A stretch of 38,248 nt of DNA, from assembly GCA_003218305.1 (NCBI GenBank), contig QHMY01000079.1, forward strand, positions 1 through 38,248, given 5' to 3'. A program made the position numbers and the translations under genes. This document shows positions 24,854 through 35,148 of this stretch, piece after piece. The stretch is from Verrucomicrobiota bacterium. Its GTDB lineage: Bacteria > Verrucomicrobiota > Verrucomicrobiia > Chthoniobacterales > UBA10450. The number at the start of each line of letters is the position of its first letter. The stretch's first letter is position 1. A model generated the notes under the pieces. It did no database searches. It was not told where the DNA came from and saw only the letters and a list, made by a program, of their open reading frames with translations.

Positions 24854-26863
24854 TTAACGTTTCTTTGGTTGTTTGCGTGGAGCGGTTTCGGGCACGGGAT
24901 GCAAGACGGCAGCCATTTCCCCGGGGAGCAACCAGTGCTCATCATCCGTCAGCCGCGTTTCTCCCGGGCCACCGTATCGGGGCGAGTCGCTTGTCCAAAG
25001 CGTTTCCCAACGAAATCCGAACGGTGGCGCCAGCAATGGCTCGGGAGCCGGCTGGAGCGACAGACCCTCCCCCAGGTTCACGACCAGAAGCCGGTCGGCG
25101 CCGGCCTCGGCGAAATAACGCAGGACAAAACTGGCGGGGCCGAGAACCGCGCCGTCTACTCCTCCCATCTTCTGCTCGCGCAAGCGCGCATCTTCCCGGC
25201 GAAGTTTTATGAGATCGTAGTGCAGATCATAGAGAGGCCTGTTTTTCTCGCGCTCTGAAAAATCCAGTTTGCAGCGCGCAAAGACTTCCGGATTTGAGGG
25301 GTCAGGCAATTGTTTCTGAATTTCCTCGCCCGCTATCGATGGAAATTGGGCCAGAAATTTGGAACGGCCCACGCGCACGGCCTCGCGCAGGTCTCCCGAC
25401 ACGTCAGCGAAGTAAACAAAAGGAGTCGACGCGCCGAATTCCTGGCCTTGAAAAAGCATTGGCGTCCAGGGCCCAAGCATCAGCAAGGCCGTCATGGTCC
25501 GATAGCGGCCGGGAGAAGTGAGAAGGCATACTCGTTGGCCAAAGGCTGAATTCGCAACCTGATCGTGATTTTCGATGAACCCGACAAACGCTTCCGGACC
25601 GACGCCGAAAGTCGGCATTCCGCGGGGTGCCTCCTGCCACATGTAGGGCTGGCCCTGAAAAAGATAGCCATACTTAGCGGCGGAAATGAACTCCTGGGGG
25701 CAGCCCCTGTAATCGGTGTAATAGGCTTCGTGATGATCGGTTAGAGCAACGATGGCGCTGTGGTGCAGGTCGTCGTTCCAAAGGCCGTCCAGATCGTCAC
25801 CGCCTTCGCGCCGGGGCCGTACCAACTTGGTTTCTTGGGGTTCGTTTTCCGCGATCAGAATGATGGACCGATCGCCAGCGGCGTCGCGTGCCGCCCGGCC
25901 CACCGCGCCGATGAGGTATTCCTCCGACGAATCGATAATGCTTTGGGTGGCGTCGAAACGAAAGCCATCGAAATGGAATTCCTCGATCCAGTAGCGGCCA
26001 TTGGAAATGAAAAACTCGCGCACGGGATCCGAATGCGGTCCGTCGAAATTGAGCGAGTCGCCCCAATCGTTTTCATGGCGGTCGGTAAAGTAGTGATCCG
26101 AAAAAACGCGCAGGTAATTTCCTTCCGGCCCGAGATGATTGTAGACGACATCGAGAATGACCCCCAGGCCTAACGCGTGCGCGTGATTTACGAATGCGCG
26201 CAAATCGTCCGGCGTTCCGTAGAGCCGGCAGGGCGCGAAAAGATCCACCCCGTCATAACCCCACCCGAATTCGCCCGGGAAATCCGCGATCGGCATCATC
26301 TCGATCACGGTGACTCCAATCCGGGCCAGTTCCGCCAGTTCCCTGGCCGCGGCTTGCCAGGTGCCTTCGCGGGCAAAGGTGCCGACATGCATCTCGTAAA
26401 GGATTTGGCCCGGCATTTGGATGCCTTTCCATTCCTGATCGCTCCAGCGGAACCGGGAGGGATCCACCACACAGGACGAGCGATGTGGCCCCTGCGGTTG
26501 GAAGCGAGAGGCGGGATCGGGGTGGAATGCTTCCGCTTGGTTGACGCGGAAGCGATAAAACGCGCCGGCGTCCGCGGCGATAGCGCCCGAAAAATAGCCG
26601 CCCTCTTCCGGCTCGAGCGGATGGAACGTCCGCTCCGCCTCATCCTCGGGGCTGCTTTCGAGGACAACCTCCAGGCGTTTTGCCTTCGGTGCCCAGACCC
26701 GAAAATGGGTCAGGCCATCACCGATCAGTTCCGCTCCAATCGGGAAACGGCGTTGAACCTTCACACCTGTCATCCCAATCCTTCGACCAGCAGGGGCATT
26801 ACGGTCGTGTTGGATTTCGCTTTTCGCATTCGCCATCGCAGATCTCGGTTCAGGAATCAGCAA
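24854..26863 (-). CDS. treZ: Malto-oligosyltrehalose trehalohydrolase
   Basis: 'FRVWAPKAKRLEVVLE', 'ILYEMHVGTFAREGTW', 'GVILDVVYNHLGPEGNYL', 'FHFDGFRFDATQSI', 'FIENHDQVANSAFGQR'. Start may be internal (MTGVKVQRRFPIG). Confidence 0.9.
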   Translation of the reverse strand: MLIPEPRSAMANAKSEIQHDRNAPAGRRIGMTGVKVQRRFPIGAELIGDGLTHFRVWAPKAKRLEVVLESSPEDEAERTFHPLEPEEGGYFSGAIAADAGAFYRFRVNQAEAFHPDPASRFQPQGPHRSSCVVDPSRFRWSDQEWKGIQMPGQILYEMHVGTFAREGTWQAAARELAELARIGVTVIEMMPIADFPGEFGWGYDGVDLFAPCRLYGTPDDLRAFVNHAHALGLGVILDVVYNHLGPEGNYLRVFSDHYFTDRHENDWGDSLNFDGPHSDPVREFFISNGRYWIEEFHFDGFRFDATQSIIDSSEEYLIGAVGRAARDAAGDRSIILIAENEPQETKLVRPRREGGDDLDGLWNDDLHHSAIVALTDHHEAYYTDYRGCPQEFISAAKYGYLFQGQPYMWQEAPRGMPTFGVGPEAFVGFIENHDQVANSAFGQRVCLLTSPGRYRTMTALLMLGPWTPMLFQGQEFGASTPFVYFADVSGDLREAVRVGRSKFLAQFPSIAGEEIQKQLPDPSNPEVFARCKLDFSEREKNRPLYDLHYDLIKLRREDARLREQKMGGVDGAVLGPASFVLRYFAEAGADRLLVVNLGEGLSLQPAPEPLLAPPFGFRWETLWTSDSPRYGGPGETRLTDDEHWLLPGEMAAVLHPVPETAPRKQPKKR

Positions 26864-27127
26864 GACGCTACACCAATTGGCTGTATCCGCAGTGGTTGTG
26901 GCAGGAAGGGTGAAGGGGGACGAGAGCGGAAGTTAAAAGTATGCAACTCGCCCGGATGAATTCGTTGAATAGTTCGACATGAACGGAAATGGTAGGGCGA
27001 CACTCCCGGGAGCCGGAACAATCAGGCGATTGGCTGCTCGACTCGAGGGAGTTTTGGCTACCAAACAGAATTCGGACCGATTGTTTTGGAAGTTGCCTGA
27101 CGACTCGCGAAGGGATGAAATGCGGCC

Positions 27128-28102
27128 ATGAACGGGGAACAACCGAAGATCGAAATTTTTGAGCCCTTTGGCGCGGCGCTCGAGTTGATGAAGAGGATTC
27201 TCTTCCAACCCTTCGACTTCACCAAGTGGTTGGTGATCGGTTTCGCGGCCTTCTTAAGCGGCTCGTGGGGAAGTGGCTTTCAGTTCCGGTTCCCGTCGGG
27301 TGGAAACTGGAACTTTAAATCGACCAGTTTTAACCACGCACCGATTTCCGAATCGTTGCCAACTTGGTTGGTCCCGTTCATTTTTGTCATCGTCGCGCTA
27401 ATCATCGTTATCGCTTTCGTCTTTGTCTGGATCTCCGCGCGGGGCCGATTCATTTTCCTGGACTGTGTCGTGAAGAACCGGGGCGAGATCGTCGCGCCTT
27501 GGAACGAGTATCGGCGCGAGGGCAACAGCTTCTTCCTGTTCTCCCTTGCGGTGATGTTGCTGGCCATGGTGGTAATGGCGGGGTTGGTCTTACTGTTCGT
27601 CGTCCCGTTTGGAGTGTTCTCAGGAGGCAAGATGACGACCGGCCTCGGCGTGGCGGCGATCTGCGCGCTTATATTCTGCGGGTTGGTCTGGGTGGCGTTC
27701 ATAATCATTTTCGCAGTCGTGACCCAGTTCATGGTTCCGGTGATGTACCGCCGGCGCTGCCTCGCGCGGGAAGCTTTTTTCGATGTCTGGAGACTGATAC
27801 GGCGGCGGCCCGGACCATTTGTTTTGTTTGTCTTGTTTGGAATCGTTCTGGCGCTGGCGTTGGTTGTGGTAGGGACGATCGTGTCCTGCGTGACCTGCTG
27901 TATCGCGGGGCTTCCGTACATTAGCTCCGTTGTCATGCTTCCAGCTTTCGTTTGGTTGCTCGGCTTCAAACTTTTGTTCCTGAGACAGTTCGGACCGGAA
28001 TACGACGTCTGGGCGGTAGAGGAGCCGGCTTCATTGGCACTGCCGACTGAGCCTCCGGCGACGTCTGGCGATCCGACTGTGGACGAGAATTCTCAGGGAT
28101 GA
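27128..28102 (+). CDS. Polytopic membrane protein of unknown function
   Basis: 324 aa, several hydrophobic helices ('PFIFVIVALIIVIAFVFVWISARGRFIFLDCVVKNRGEI', 'FVLFVLFGIVLALALVVVGTIV'). Confidence 0.7.
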   Translation: MNGEQPKIEIFEPFGAALELMKRILFQPFDFTKWLVIGFAAFLSGSWGSGFQFRFPSGGNWNFKSTSFNHAPISESLPTWLVPFIFVIVALIIVIAFVFVWISARGRFIFLDCVVKNRGEIVAPWNEYRREGNSFFLFSLAVMLLAMVVMAGLVLLFVVPFGVFSGGKMTTGLGVAAICALIFCGLVWVAFIIIFAVVTQFMVPVMYRRRCLAREAFFDVWRLIRRRPGPFVLFVLFGIVLALALVVVGTIVSCVTCCIAGLPYISSVVMLPAFVWLLGFKLLFLRQFGPEYDVWAVEEPASLALPTEPPATSGDPTVDENSQG

Positions 28103-28554
28103 GCCGTGGCGGCCTCCGGGCCCGAGGCCGCATCGCCGCCCTCGGCTTCGAGTAATTCCTCGATCCGCACCCGCGCCTCTCCAGCATCGGTCATCCCGAG
28201 TCTTTCGGCTGCTTCTTTGCAAAGGTCGATGGTGACGCCTTTTTTCGTAACGCCGCGGTCGGTGATGCGGACGACGACGCTCTGACCATTCGTTAGGTGA
28301 GTGACGCGGACCCGGGTGCCAAGTTGCAAATCGTTGTGGGCCGCCGTCAATTCGTCGAGTCCCGCCCGCCGTCTGGCCAGGGAATGGGCCGGAACAACGT
28401 ACCAAACGGCAATACCATCGCGTTGGTAGGGCTTTTTCTCGGTTCCTTTGCTGGAAGGAAGCGGTTCGTTAGAGCGCTGGGGGTTGGGTAATTCCGCTTG
28501 GGACGAAGGTCGCTCGCAACTGAAACAAGCCAGCGCCGCACCGAAGGCAAGCAT
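28093..28554 (-). CDS. RlpA-like double-psi beta-barrel lipoprotein
   Basis: 'GIAVWYVVPAHSLARRRAGLDELTAAHNDLQLGTRVRVTHLTNGQSVVVRITDRGVTKKGVTIDLCKEAAERLGM'; start chosen at MLAFGAALACFSC (lipobox-like); ORF extends to 28782 but would overlap the kinase gene. Confidence 0.8.
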   Translation of the reverse strand: MLAFGAALACFSCERPSSQAELPNPQRSNEPLPSSKGTEKKPYQRDGIAVWYVVPAHSLARRRAGLDELTAAHNDLQLGTRVRVTHLTNGQSVVVRITDRGVTKKGVTIDLCKEAAERLGMTDAGEARVRIEELLEAEGGDAASGPEAATAHP

Positions 28555-28627
28555 GCGCGCGATGGGGTAAAGCAGGTCTGGGGCAAGGCGCCAGCGGGCG
28601 GGACCGGGCGCGGGGCGGTGGCAGGCG

Positions 28628-30823
28628 TCAATCGTGCATGCTGTAGGCATACTTCCCCTCCCGAATGACATCGCGAATTTTTCGTGCGAGCGTTTGGGGA
28701 GTGAAAGGTTTCTCGAGAAGCGCGAAATCCGGGTCGAGGATTCCGTGGTTTCCGATGTCGTTGTCCGAGTAACCCGAGACATATAGGACCTTCATCTCCG
28801 GCCGAATTTCGACCAGCCGAGCTGCGAGTTCGGGCCCGTTCATGCGTGGCATGATGACGTCACTGACGAGAAGGTGGATCAGGCCATCGAAGTTCTCCGC
28901 CATCTGCAGTGCCTCCAGGCCATCCTTCGCGCAAATGACTTTGTAACCTTGCTCCTCCAGGACGGCGCAGACGAGATCGCGGACGATCTCTTCGTCTTCC
29001 ACGACCAGAATCGTCTCGAAATTGTCCGTCTTCTCCAGGGGTACCGTTGGAATCCTGGTGTGATCGACCGGGTCCAGAACCATCGGCAGATAAATCTTGA
29101 ACGTGCTTCCCCAGCCGGGTTTGCTTTCCACCGAAATTCCGCCGCCGGTTTGGCAGACGATGCCGTAAACCGTGGCCAGCCCCAGGCCCGTGCCCTTGCC
29201 GGGGCCTTTCGTCGTAAAGAATGGCTCGAAAATGTGCGACATGGTTTCTTCATCCATGCCTGCGCCGGTGTCGGTGACCGAGAGGAGGACGTAATCACCC
29301 GGAACCAGAGAGGCGGAAATCTGGGGCGCCGTGGCTTCGTCGAGCCGCACGTTGGCGGTGCGAATAATCAGCTTGCCGCCCCGGGGCATGGCGTCCCGCG
29401 CGTTTACCCCGAGATTTAAGATCACTTGCTCGATCTGGTTCGGGTCTGCTTTCACGCGGCCGGTCTTGGCGTCCGGCTGAGTTTGCAAATCGAAGCGCTC
29501 GCCGATGACTCGCCGCAGGAGTTTTTCCATATCTACGACCAGCGCGTTCAAATCGATCACCTTGGGTTGGAGAAGTTGTTTGCGACTAAATGCCAGGAGC
29601 TGCCGGGTCAGTCCGGCAGCCTGCTCGCCGGCTTTGCGGATGAGATCGGCATTTTGACGGGCCAGCGTGTTGCTGCTCACCCGAGTCGAGATCAGTTCCG
29701 CGTACCCGATGATCGCGGTGAGAAGGTTGTTAAAATCATGGGCGACCCCGCCGGCAAGCCGGCCGACCGCCTCCATTTTCTGGGAATGCCGCAGTTCCTC
29801 CTCTTTCTTGCGCAGCGCTTCTTCCGTTGCGCGTCGCTCCTCCATTTCGCGAACGAGATTATCGCGTTGTTCGAAAAATCTCCGGGTCGTTCGTGCCAGT
29901 TTCCCAAACTCGGAGGTGTCTTCACACAACCCGTCGATCGGCCTGGTGTGATTTCGCTGCAGGCTTTCCATGATTTGGCGAAGGGGCCGGCTGACCCAAC
30001 GGACCAGCGAGGTGTAGATCAATAGGAGAAGCACGAGGGCGAAGATAAACATCAGGATAATCAAGCGCTCGTTGGAGTGATTCAGCTCCTCCAGGGCAGG
30101 CATTTCGTTGCGAACGATGAGATGCGCGATCGGAATCCCGTCCCATCCAGGCAAGGGTCTTGAAAACACGATCAAGCCGTTCTCTTCATCGCTTCGAAGT
30201 TCTCGCGGGGTTTTGTTGGAGGAGCCGAGGATGAGCTTGGTGCCGGAAAAGAGAGACATTTCCTCCAGCGCGGGTTGATTCCAAAAACGGCCCACGAACA
30301 AAAAACCGTATCCAGGCGGTTTGCGGTCAAAATCCTTCGAGCGATGAACGGTGGCGCCGCGAATCTCCATGGTTTCGCCGGCGATACTCACAAAAAAGTG
30401 GGCGAAGGTTTGGCTGGCGAAGAGTTGCTCGAAGGCCGCAGGCGGAAGCGGGAGAGGGGGCGGCGGCGTGTCGGAGGTGCTGGCCGAATATTGCAACGCT
30501 CTGTCGGGGCCATAGATCCAAACCGCATTGGCCCGGAAATCCTTCAGCGTATCGCCATTTACGTTCTCCCCGAACCATCGCTGATCGTTCTGCTCGATCG
30601 CGTTTACCATCTGGTCGAGGTTGGTATTATCCTCCGCCATCGTCTTCAGCGGCTCGCCATCTTTTTCCAGGAACGCGTTGAAGGCGCGGTTCCTTTCCTC
30701 GACGCGCGCCTGGGTGATTCGACGGAATTTCGCCTTGTCGTAAATGCGAAAACCCACCAGGCCGCCCATAAAGGTCACCACCACGATGACGATAAGAAGG
30801 GTGATCTTGGTCTGAACTTTCAT
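28628..30823 (-). CDS. Hybrid sensor histidine kinase with CHASE4-like sensor, HAMP, HisKA, HATPase and C-terminal receiver
   Basis: '[20 protein letters not shown]', '[41 protein letters not shown]', '[25 protein letters not shown]...[13 protein letters not shown]'; N-terminal TM plus extracytoplasmic domain plus second TM. Confidence 0.93.
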   Translation of the reverse strand: MKVQTKITLLIVIVVVTFMGGLVGFRIYDKAKFRRITQARVEERNRAFNAFLEKDGEPLKTMAEDNTNLDQMVNAIEQNDQRWFGENVNGDTLKDFRANAVWIYGPDRALQYSASTSDTPPPPLPLPPAAFEQLFASQTFAHFFVSIAGETMEIRGATVHRSKDFDRKPPGYGFLFVGRFWNQPALEEMSLFSGTKLILGSSNKTPRELRSDEENGLIVFSRPLPGWDGIPIAHLIVRNEMPALEELNHSNERLIILMFIFALVLLLLIYTSLVRWVSRPLRQIMESLQRNHTRPIDGLCEDTSEFGKLARTTRRFFEQRDNLVREMEERRATEEALRKKEEELRHSQKMEAVGRLAGGVAHDFNNLLTAIIGYAELISTRVSSNTLARQNADLIRKAGEQAAGLTRQLLAFSRKQLLQPKVIDLNALVVDMEKLLRRVIGERFDLQTQPDAKTGRVKADPNQIEQVILNLGVNARDAMPRGGKLIIRTANVRLDEATAPQISASLVPGDYVLLSVTDTGAGMDEETMSHIFEPFFTTKGPGKGTGLGLATVYGIVCQTGGGISVESKPGWGSTFKIYLPMVLDPVDHTRIPTVPLEKTDNFETILVVEDEEIVRDLVCAVLEEQGYKVICAKDGLEALQMAENFDGLIHLLVSDVIMPRMNGPELAARLVEIRPEMKVLYVSGYSDNDIGNHGILDPDFALLEKPFTPQTLARKIRDVIREGKYAYSMHD

Positions 30824-30902
30824 CGTGATGGTTTTATTTCAGGCGTCTGCAAGATCGCAGGAGTGGGTCGGCCCGGCTCCTTCAGACGGCGTTTCTATCT
30901 AT

Positions 30903-31691
30903 TTATTCGCGCAAGCGTTGTTCTCGGATGGAGACAATTTTTAATTCACCGCCTTCCGGACGCAGGGTCCACCAGTTCCTGGTATGGCCCGATGCCTTGT
31001 TCTTTTTGGTTCTGGCTTTGCTTTGCAAATCGAAGCCGATCGTGAATTCAACGATTGTTTCCTCCTCGCCAGAGGCAAAAAATGTTACTGGCGTCGTCAG
31101 GGTATATTTTCGCTCCGGCCAGCGCTTGACGTAATCATGGATGTCCCCGGCCACGAATTGTTGATCAACCAGGCCATGCGAAAAATATTCCACCGGGAAA
31201 CTGAAGTATTTCGCCTGGGCCGGCACGTCGTCGGTCTCGGCATCGCGCAGATAATCCTGCACCAGTTTGGTCACTCGCTCCGGGACCACGTTCTGGGCCG
31301 GGTCCGGCGGTTCGGCCGGCGGTGCCGGGCTCGGAGCCACTTCGAGGTTTCCCTCTTTTTGTAAGGCCAGGCGCTTGTCCTCGGGCAACGCGCTGGCCCG
31401 ATCACTTCGAAGAACCGGCAGGTCCGGCAGGGTCTTGGCGGAGGCAAGAGCCTGAATGTGAAGCGAAGCGGCTGTTTCATCATCGACCGATCCCGTGGCC
31501 GAGAACCCTTTACGCGTCTGATAATGCTTCAGGGCGCCAGACAGTTCCGTGCTCTCTTGGCCGTCCACGTTGCCGAAATACAGGTTTCGCTTGCGCAGTT
31601 CCTCCTGGACCTGGCGGATTCTTTCGTCGGCCCGGACCAGAGCCGTTGTGCAAAGGGTGAAAAGACAGAAACAGGTAAAGGCTCGTATCAT
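30903..31691 (-). CDS. Secreted peptidoglycan-binding-domain protein of unknown function
   Basis: Signal peptide; 'IRQVQEELRKRNLYFGNVDGQESTELSGALKHYQTRKGFSATGSVDDETAASL' PG_binding_1-like. Confidence 0.75.
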   Translation of the reverse strand: MIRAFTCFCLFTLCTTALVRADERIRQVQEELRKRNLYFGNVDGQESTELSGALKHYQTRKGFSATGSVDDETAASLHIQALASAKTLPDLPVLRSDRASALPEDKRLALQKEGNLEVAPSPAPPAEPPDPAQNVVPERVTKLVQDYLRDAETDDVPAQAKYFSFPVEYFSHGLVDQQFVAGDIHDYVKRWPERKYTLTTPVTFFASGEEETIVEFTIGFDLQSKARTKKNKASGHTRNWWTLRPEGGELKIVSIREQRLRE

Positions 31692-31744
31692 CTTGGCGCA
31701 ACCTGATGTGATAAGGCAGGTTACACTGAGAGATCGTATGGAAT

Positions 31745-34147
31745 TTATAGGTCGGTCGTATGCCAGAACCTCTGGAAGGCGTCCGGCCAGCTCCGATCAA
31801 GGACGCTTTTGCGCGCCTTTTCCCCCATGCGCATTCGCAGCTTTTCGTCGCGAGCCAGGAGAGTGATCGCGCGCGCAACATCCTCGGCGTCATGAGCCTT
31901 TGTGACAAGGCCATTGACCCGGTCTTCCACCAATTCCTTGGGCCCGCCCAGATCGGAGACAATCACGGGAAGCCCTGAGGCCTGCGCCTCAATGATCACA
32001 TTGCCGAAGGTGTCAGTAGTACTGGGGAAAACAAAAACATCCGCGGAGGCGTAGGCGCGAGCGAGCGGTTCGCCGCTGAGATAGCCCAGGAAAACGGCGT
32101 CGGGCAACGCTGCGGCCAGCGCTTCAGAATAAGGGCCAAGCCCCACGAGGTAGAGCTTCACCGGAAGGCCGGTCTCGCGGACTTTGTGGTAGGCGGCGGC
32201 CAGCACATCGAGATCTTTTTCGCGCGAAATGCGGCCTACATAGAGCAGGCGAACTTCGCTGCCGTTTGCGCCCGCGCCGGGCCAGAAGGAGACGTCGCGC
32301 CGGGTCGGGTTAAACAAGTCCGTATCGAGCCCGCGCGGCAGAATCTTCAACTTCTCCGGCGCAAACCCACGGTCGATCCAGCATTTTCGATATTGCTCGG
32401 AGTTCACGAAGACCGTGTCGACCTGTCCGTAGAGCCAGTGCATGTAACTCCAGGCCAGGCTTTCCAGAAAGCGATCCTCGGTCAGGATGCGGACGTACTC
32501 GGGAATGTCGGTGTGATAGATTCCGCTGGTTTGCAGATTCAACATTTTGGCCGCCAGCAACCCCGTCAGGCCCATTGGCCCGGGCGTGCTGATGATGATC
32601 TCGCTGAATTGTTCCCGTTGGACGTAATCCAGGATTTGCATGATCGGCGGGAAGCTCAGGCGTTGGAGCTCGTACTCCGGCAGTTCGAATTCGCCGATCG
32701 GTCTGAAGTTCTTGATTGGGATGTCATCCACCGTCAAATCGCGGCGCGAAGTGATGACGATCAGCTTCTCCCCGGCGGCGACTCCGGCCGCGGTCATTTT
32801 TCGGATGGTGTTGGCGACGCCATTTACGTCTTCGAGCGTGTCGGTGAACCAGGCGCGTTTTCGATTTTGGAGCGGCGGCGGAATGGCGCCTGTCATCTGC
32901 CGGAACACCCCCTGCAGCCACCGGCGGGAAGGGGCCTGGCTGTGAAACGCATAGATGTAGGGAGAAAGCAGCACGACGATCGGCGCGATTCCGCTGAGCG
33001 CCTGCATGCTTTCGATCACATTTCCGCTTCGGATTTCCTGGACGAATTTTTCGAAAAGACGAAACGCGAGCTGTTCGCAAACCATATTCGCCATCAGGAA
33101 AGTCCGGCGCTCCGGCTCGGCTACGCCCTCCATTTCCTTCGCCAGTTGCGCCTTTACCTTCGGGCGCGCGAAATGTTTCGAGAGCCCTTTCCAAAGCGAG
33201 ACATTGGCAGGTTTGGCCAGCTCGAAGATTTTTCCCGACATCACGCCCTGGGCGATGAAGGTCGCTTTTTCGCGCAAGGTGAACTCCGTTGGATCACGCC
33301 CTTCCATGAAGCGCGAGAACATTGCCTCCAACAACACCGCGCTCGGGCCGAGATGCTCGGTGAAGCGGTCCTGGATGAAGCGGGAAAGGGTATTGTAGAA
33401 ACTGTGCGACAGGGCGAGGGGGGTGCCCCCTTCGCCTTGGGCCGTGCAGGCGCCCGTGCGCACATGCTGGAGAAAATCCATCGCCGTGCGCGCCCGGGGA
33501 GTTTCCGTGTAAGCGCTCGCCGGGAACTTTCCACCGTGGTCGTCCGAGCCGCCGGTGAAGATTTTTTGCCACGGCTCGCTGTGCGTGGGCTGAAGATTGT
33601 GGCGATTCGCCAGCTCCTCGATTTTTTTAGGGGTAAGCCCAGAGAGAAGGTCCCGGCTCAGCTCGCTCAGGAGCGCATCGCGCAGACCATTGATGCCTTC
33701 GAAGTGCTTGAAAAGGAGGATCAGCCTTTCCAAATGAGACGCTTGGAGCTTGCCATTGATGCTGTAGAGCGGGTGGGCGACCGAATGACTGATCGACGCT
33801 TTCTGGAGATAGCCCTGGAGGTCGTAAATATTCTCTCGAAGCGCCACGATTTCGGCGTGCTGCGCCTCGGATATCCCCCAAACAAGCAAATGAAGTTGAC
33901 ACGAGTCCTGAGGAAAATGAGTCGTAACCTCTTCGCTGATAAAAGTATGCTTCAGATCAGCTATTTCGAGATTTCCGTCGATCGTGTCGTGATCGGTAAT
34001 AGTGACAAAATCCATCCCCCGGTCGCGGAGCAGGGCGTAGAGGTCCCGTGGCTTGGTGTAGCTATCGGGAAAATCGAAGCGCCGGAAGAGCCATTCCTGG
34101 GAACGCGCGCTGAAGCTGGAATGAATGTGAAGGTCGCAACGGCTCAT
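31745..34147 (-). CDS. PHP-domain phosphoesterase fused to GT4-family glycosyltransferase
   Basis: N-term 'CDLHIHSSFSA', 'FVTITDHDTIDG', 'GGSDDHGGKFP' (PHP); C-term 'LLYVGRISREKDLDVLAAAYHKV', 'FVFPSTTDTFGNVIIEAQASGLPVIVSDLGGPKELV' (GT4). Confidence 0.9.
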   Translation of the reverse strand: MSRCDLHIHSSFSARSQEWLFRRFDFPDSYTKPRDLYALLRDRGMDFVTITDHDTIDGNLEIADLKHTFISEEVTTHFPQDSCQLHLLVWGISEAQHAEIVALRENIYDLQGYLQKASISHSVAHPLYSINGKLQASHLERLILLFKHFEGINGLRDALLSELSRDLLSGLTPKKIEELANRHNLQPTHSEPWQKIFTGGSDDHGGKFPASAYTETPRARTAMDFLQHVRTGACTAQGEGGTPLALSHSFYNTLSRFIQDRFTEHLGPSAVLLEAMFSRFMEGRDPTEFTLREKATFIAQGVMSGKIFELAKPANVSLWKGLSKHFARPKVKAQLAKEMEGVAEPERRTFLMANMVCEQLAFRLFEKFVQEIRSGNVIESMQALSGIAPIVVLLSPYIYAFHSQAPSRRWLQGVFRQMTGAIPPPLQNRKRAWFTDTLEDVNGVANTIRKMTAAGVAAGEKLIVITSRRDLTVDDIPIKNFRPIGEFELPEYELQRLSFPPIMQILDYVQREQFSEIIISTPGPMGLTGLLAAKMLNLQTSGIYHTDIPEYVRILTEDRFLESLAWSYMHWLYGQVDTVFVNSEQYRKCWIDRGFAPEKLKILPRGLDTDLFNPTRRDVSFWPGAGANGSEVRLLYVGRISREKDLDVLAAAYHKVRETGLPVKLYLVGLGPYSEALAAALPDAVFLGYLSGEPLARAYASADVFVFPSTTDTFGNVIIEAQASGLPVIVSDLGGPKELVEDRVNGLVTKAHDAEDVARAITLLARDEKLRMRMGEKARKSVLDRSWPDAFQRFWHTTDL

Positions 34148-34156
34148 GTCCGAAAT

Positions 34157-34999
34157 CTAGGCCCCGCTCCGAACGCGCTTTTCGGCGATCCAGTCGCGAT
34201 ACGTCGTCGCGGTCCGGTTTTCGGCCAGTCTATCCGTTAAGCGCAGGAGTTGTCGCCAAATCTCGCGATGATCGCGGTCGGTGGGATGAATGCTCACCCG
34301 CGCGAGCGACGCGCCCTCAAGTTGGCGGGCCAGCAGAGCGTTCCAAGCCAGGCTCGCGACCCGGCGCCACCCGCTCCTCACGCTATAAACCAGGGTTCGT
34401 GCGGGAAAGTTGTCGCCTGAGCGCAAGTCACGCACCGTGGTTAGTCTCGTCGTGTATTCCATTTGGGCTTCGACCGCCGCTCGTTCCGCGGCGGAGCCGA
34501 GGAGCCAGGCCGGGGCAATAAAGCCGCGCGGCGACAGGCCCGCCGCCACAAACTCCTCCCGGGCCCGGTTTATTCGCCGAAGCGATTCATCGTAATCGAG
34601 ATCGAAAAATTCGCCTTCATCGCTGGTATAAAGCCGGGTGAAGAATTTCTCGGGAAGGTTTTCTCCCTCTCGTCGCGGCCTCTGATGAAAATATCCGTGG
34701 ATGACCACTTCGTGTCCCAGCGATTCCAAGTCCTGTAGCCACCGCACGAAACCGCGATCCTCCGAAAACGAGCCGCGGTGGTGGTAATTCGGAATGACCA
34801 GGAGCGAGCAAACCGGAATGTGATGAGCGGAAAGCTCTTTCACGATCTCTGCCACCGCCGATTGGGTGGCTGGCGCAACGTCGTGGATGGAAACCACCAA
34901 TGCTTCCCGCTTTGCCTCCGCCGAGAGAGCGAAAATAGATGGCAACGATGTCGCGGTGGCGCCGGTCACGCCGGATTTTCGATCCCAACCTGAAAGCAA
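34157..34999 (-). CDS. Polysaccharide deacetylase-like (DUF2334) protein
   Basis: 'VVSIHDVAPATQSAVAEIVKELSAHHIPVCSLLVIPNYH', 'LGHEVVIHGYFHQR', 'LSPRGFIAPAWLL'. Confidence 0.82.
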   Translation of the reverse strand: MLSGWDRKSGVTGATATSLPSIFALSAEAKREALVVSIHDVAPATQSAVAEIVKELSAHHIPVCSLLVIPNYHHRGSFSEDRGFVRWLQDLESLGHEVVIHGYFHQRPRREGENLPEKFFTRLYTSDEGEFFDLDYDESLRRINRAREEFVAAGLSPRGFIAPAWLLGSAAERAAVEAQMEYTTRLTTVRDLRSGDNFPARTLVYSVRSGWRRVASLAWNALLARQLEGASLARVSIHPTDRDHREIWRQLLRLTDRLAENRTATTYRDWIAEKRVRSGA

Positions 35000-35028
35000 A
35001 CAAGCGTAATCGGCTCCAACTCAGGTAG

Positions 35029-35049
35029 GGACGGCGCGCTGCGCCGTCC
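35029..35049. repeat. REP-like hairpin ggacggcgc-gct-gcgccgtcc
   Basis: Perfect 9-bp arms; same architecture as 14768-14788 and 14830-14850, with flanking 'gtag' as the complement of 'ctac' at 14851. Confidence 0.75.
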
Positions 35050-35148
35050 GGAGGAATGGATCACGAGCAGGAGCCGAGCACGAGAACGAGGATGACGGCC
35101 GTCGCGGAGGCGTATCTGTCGCAGGAGCGGACGCCGTGGGGCGGAGTC

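Noticed and set aside
26864-27127. Intergenic gap considered for an RNA gene or riboswitch
   Set aside because: No tRNA cloverleaf, rho-independent terminator or known riboswitch motif that I could support by eye.
32186-34240. 684-aa ORF on + strand antisense to the PHP-GT4 gene
   Set aside because: Same reason: the minus strand carries PHP and GT4 motifs, while the + translation has no recognisable motifs.
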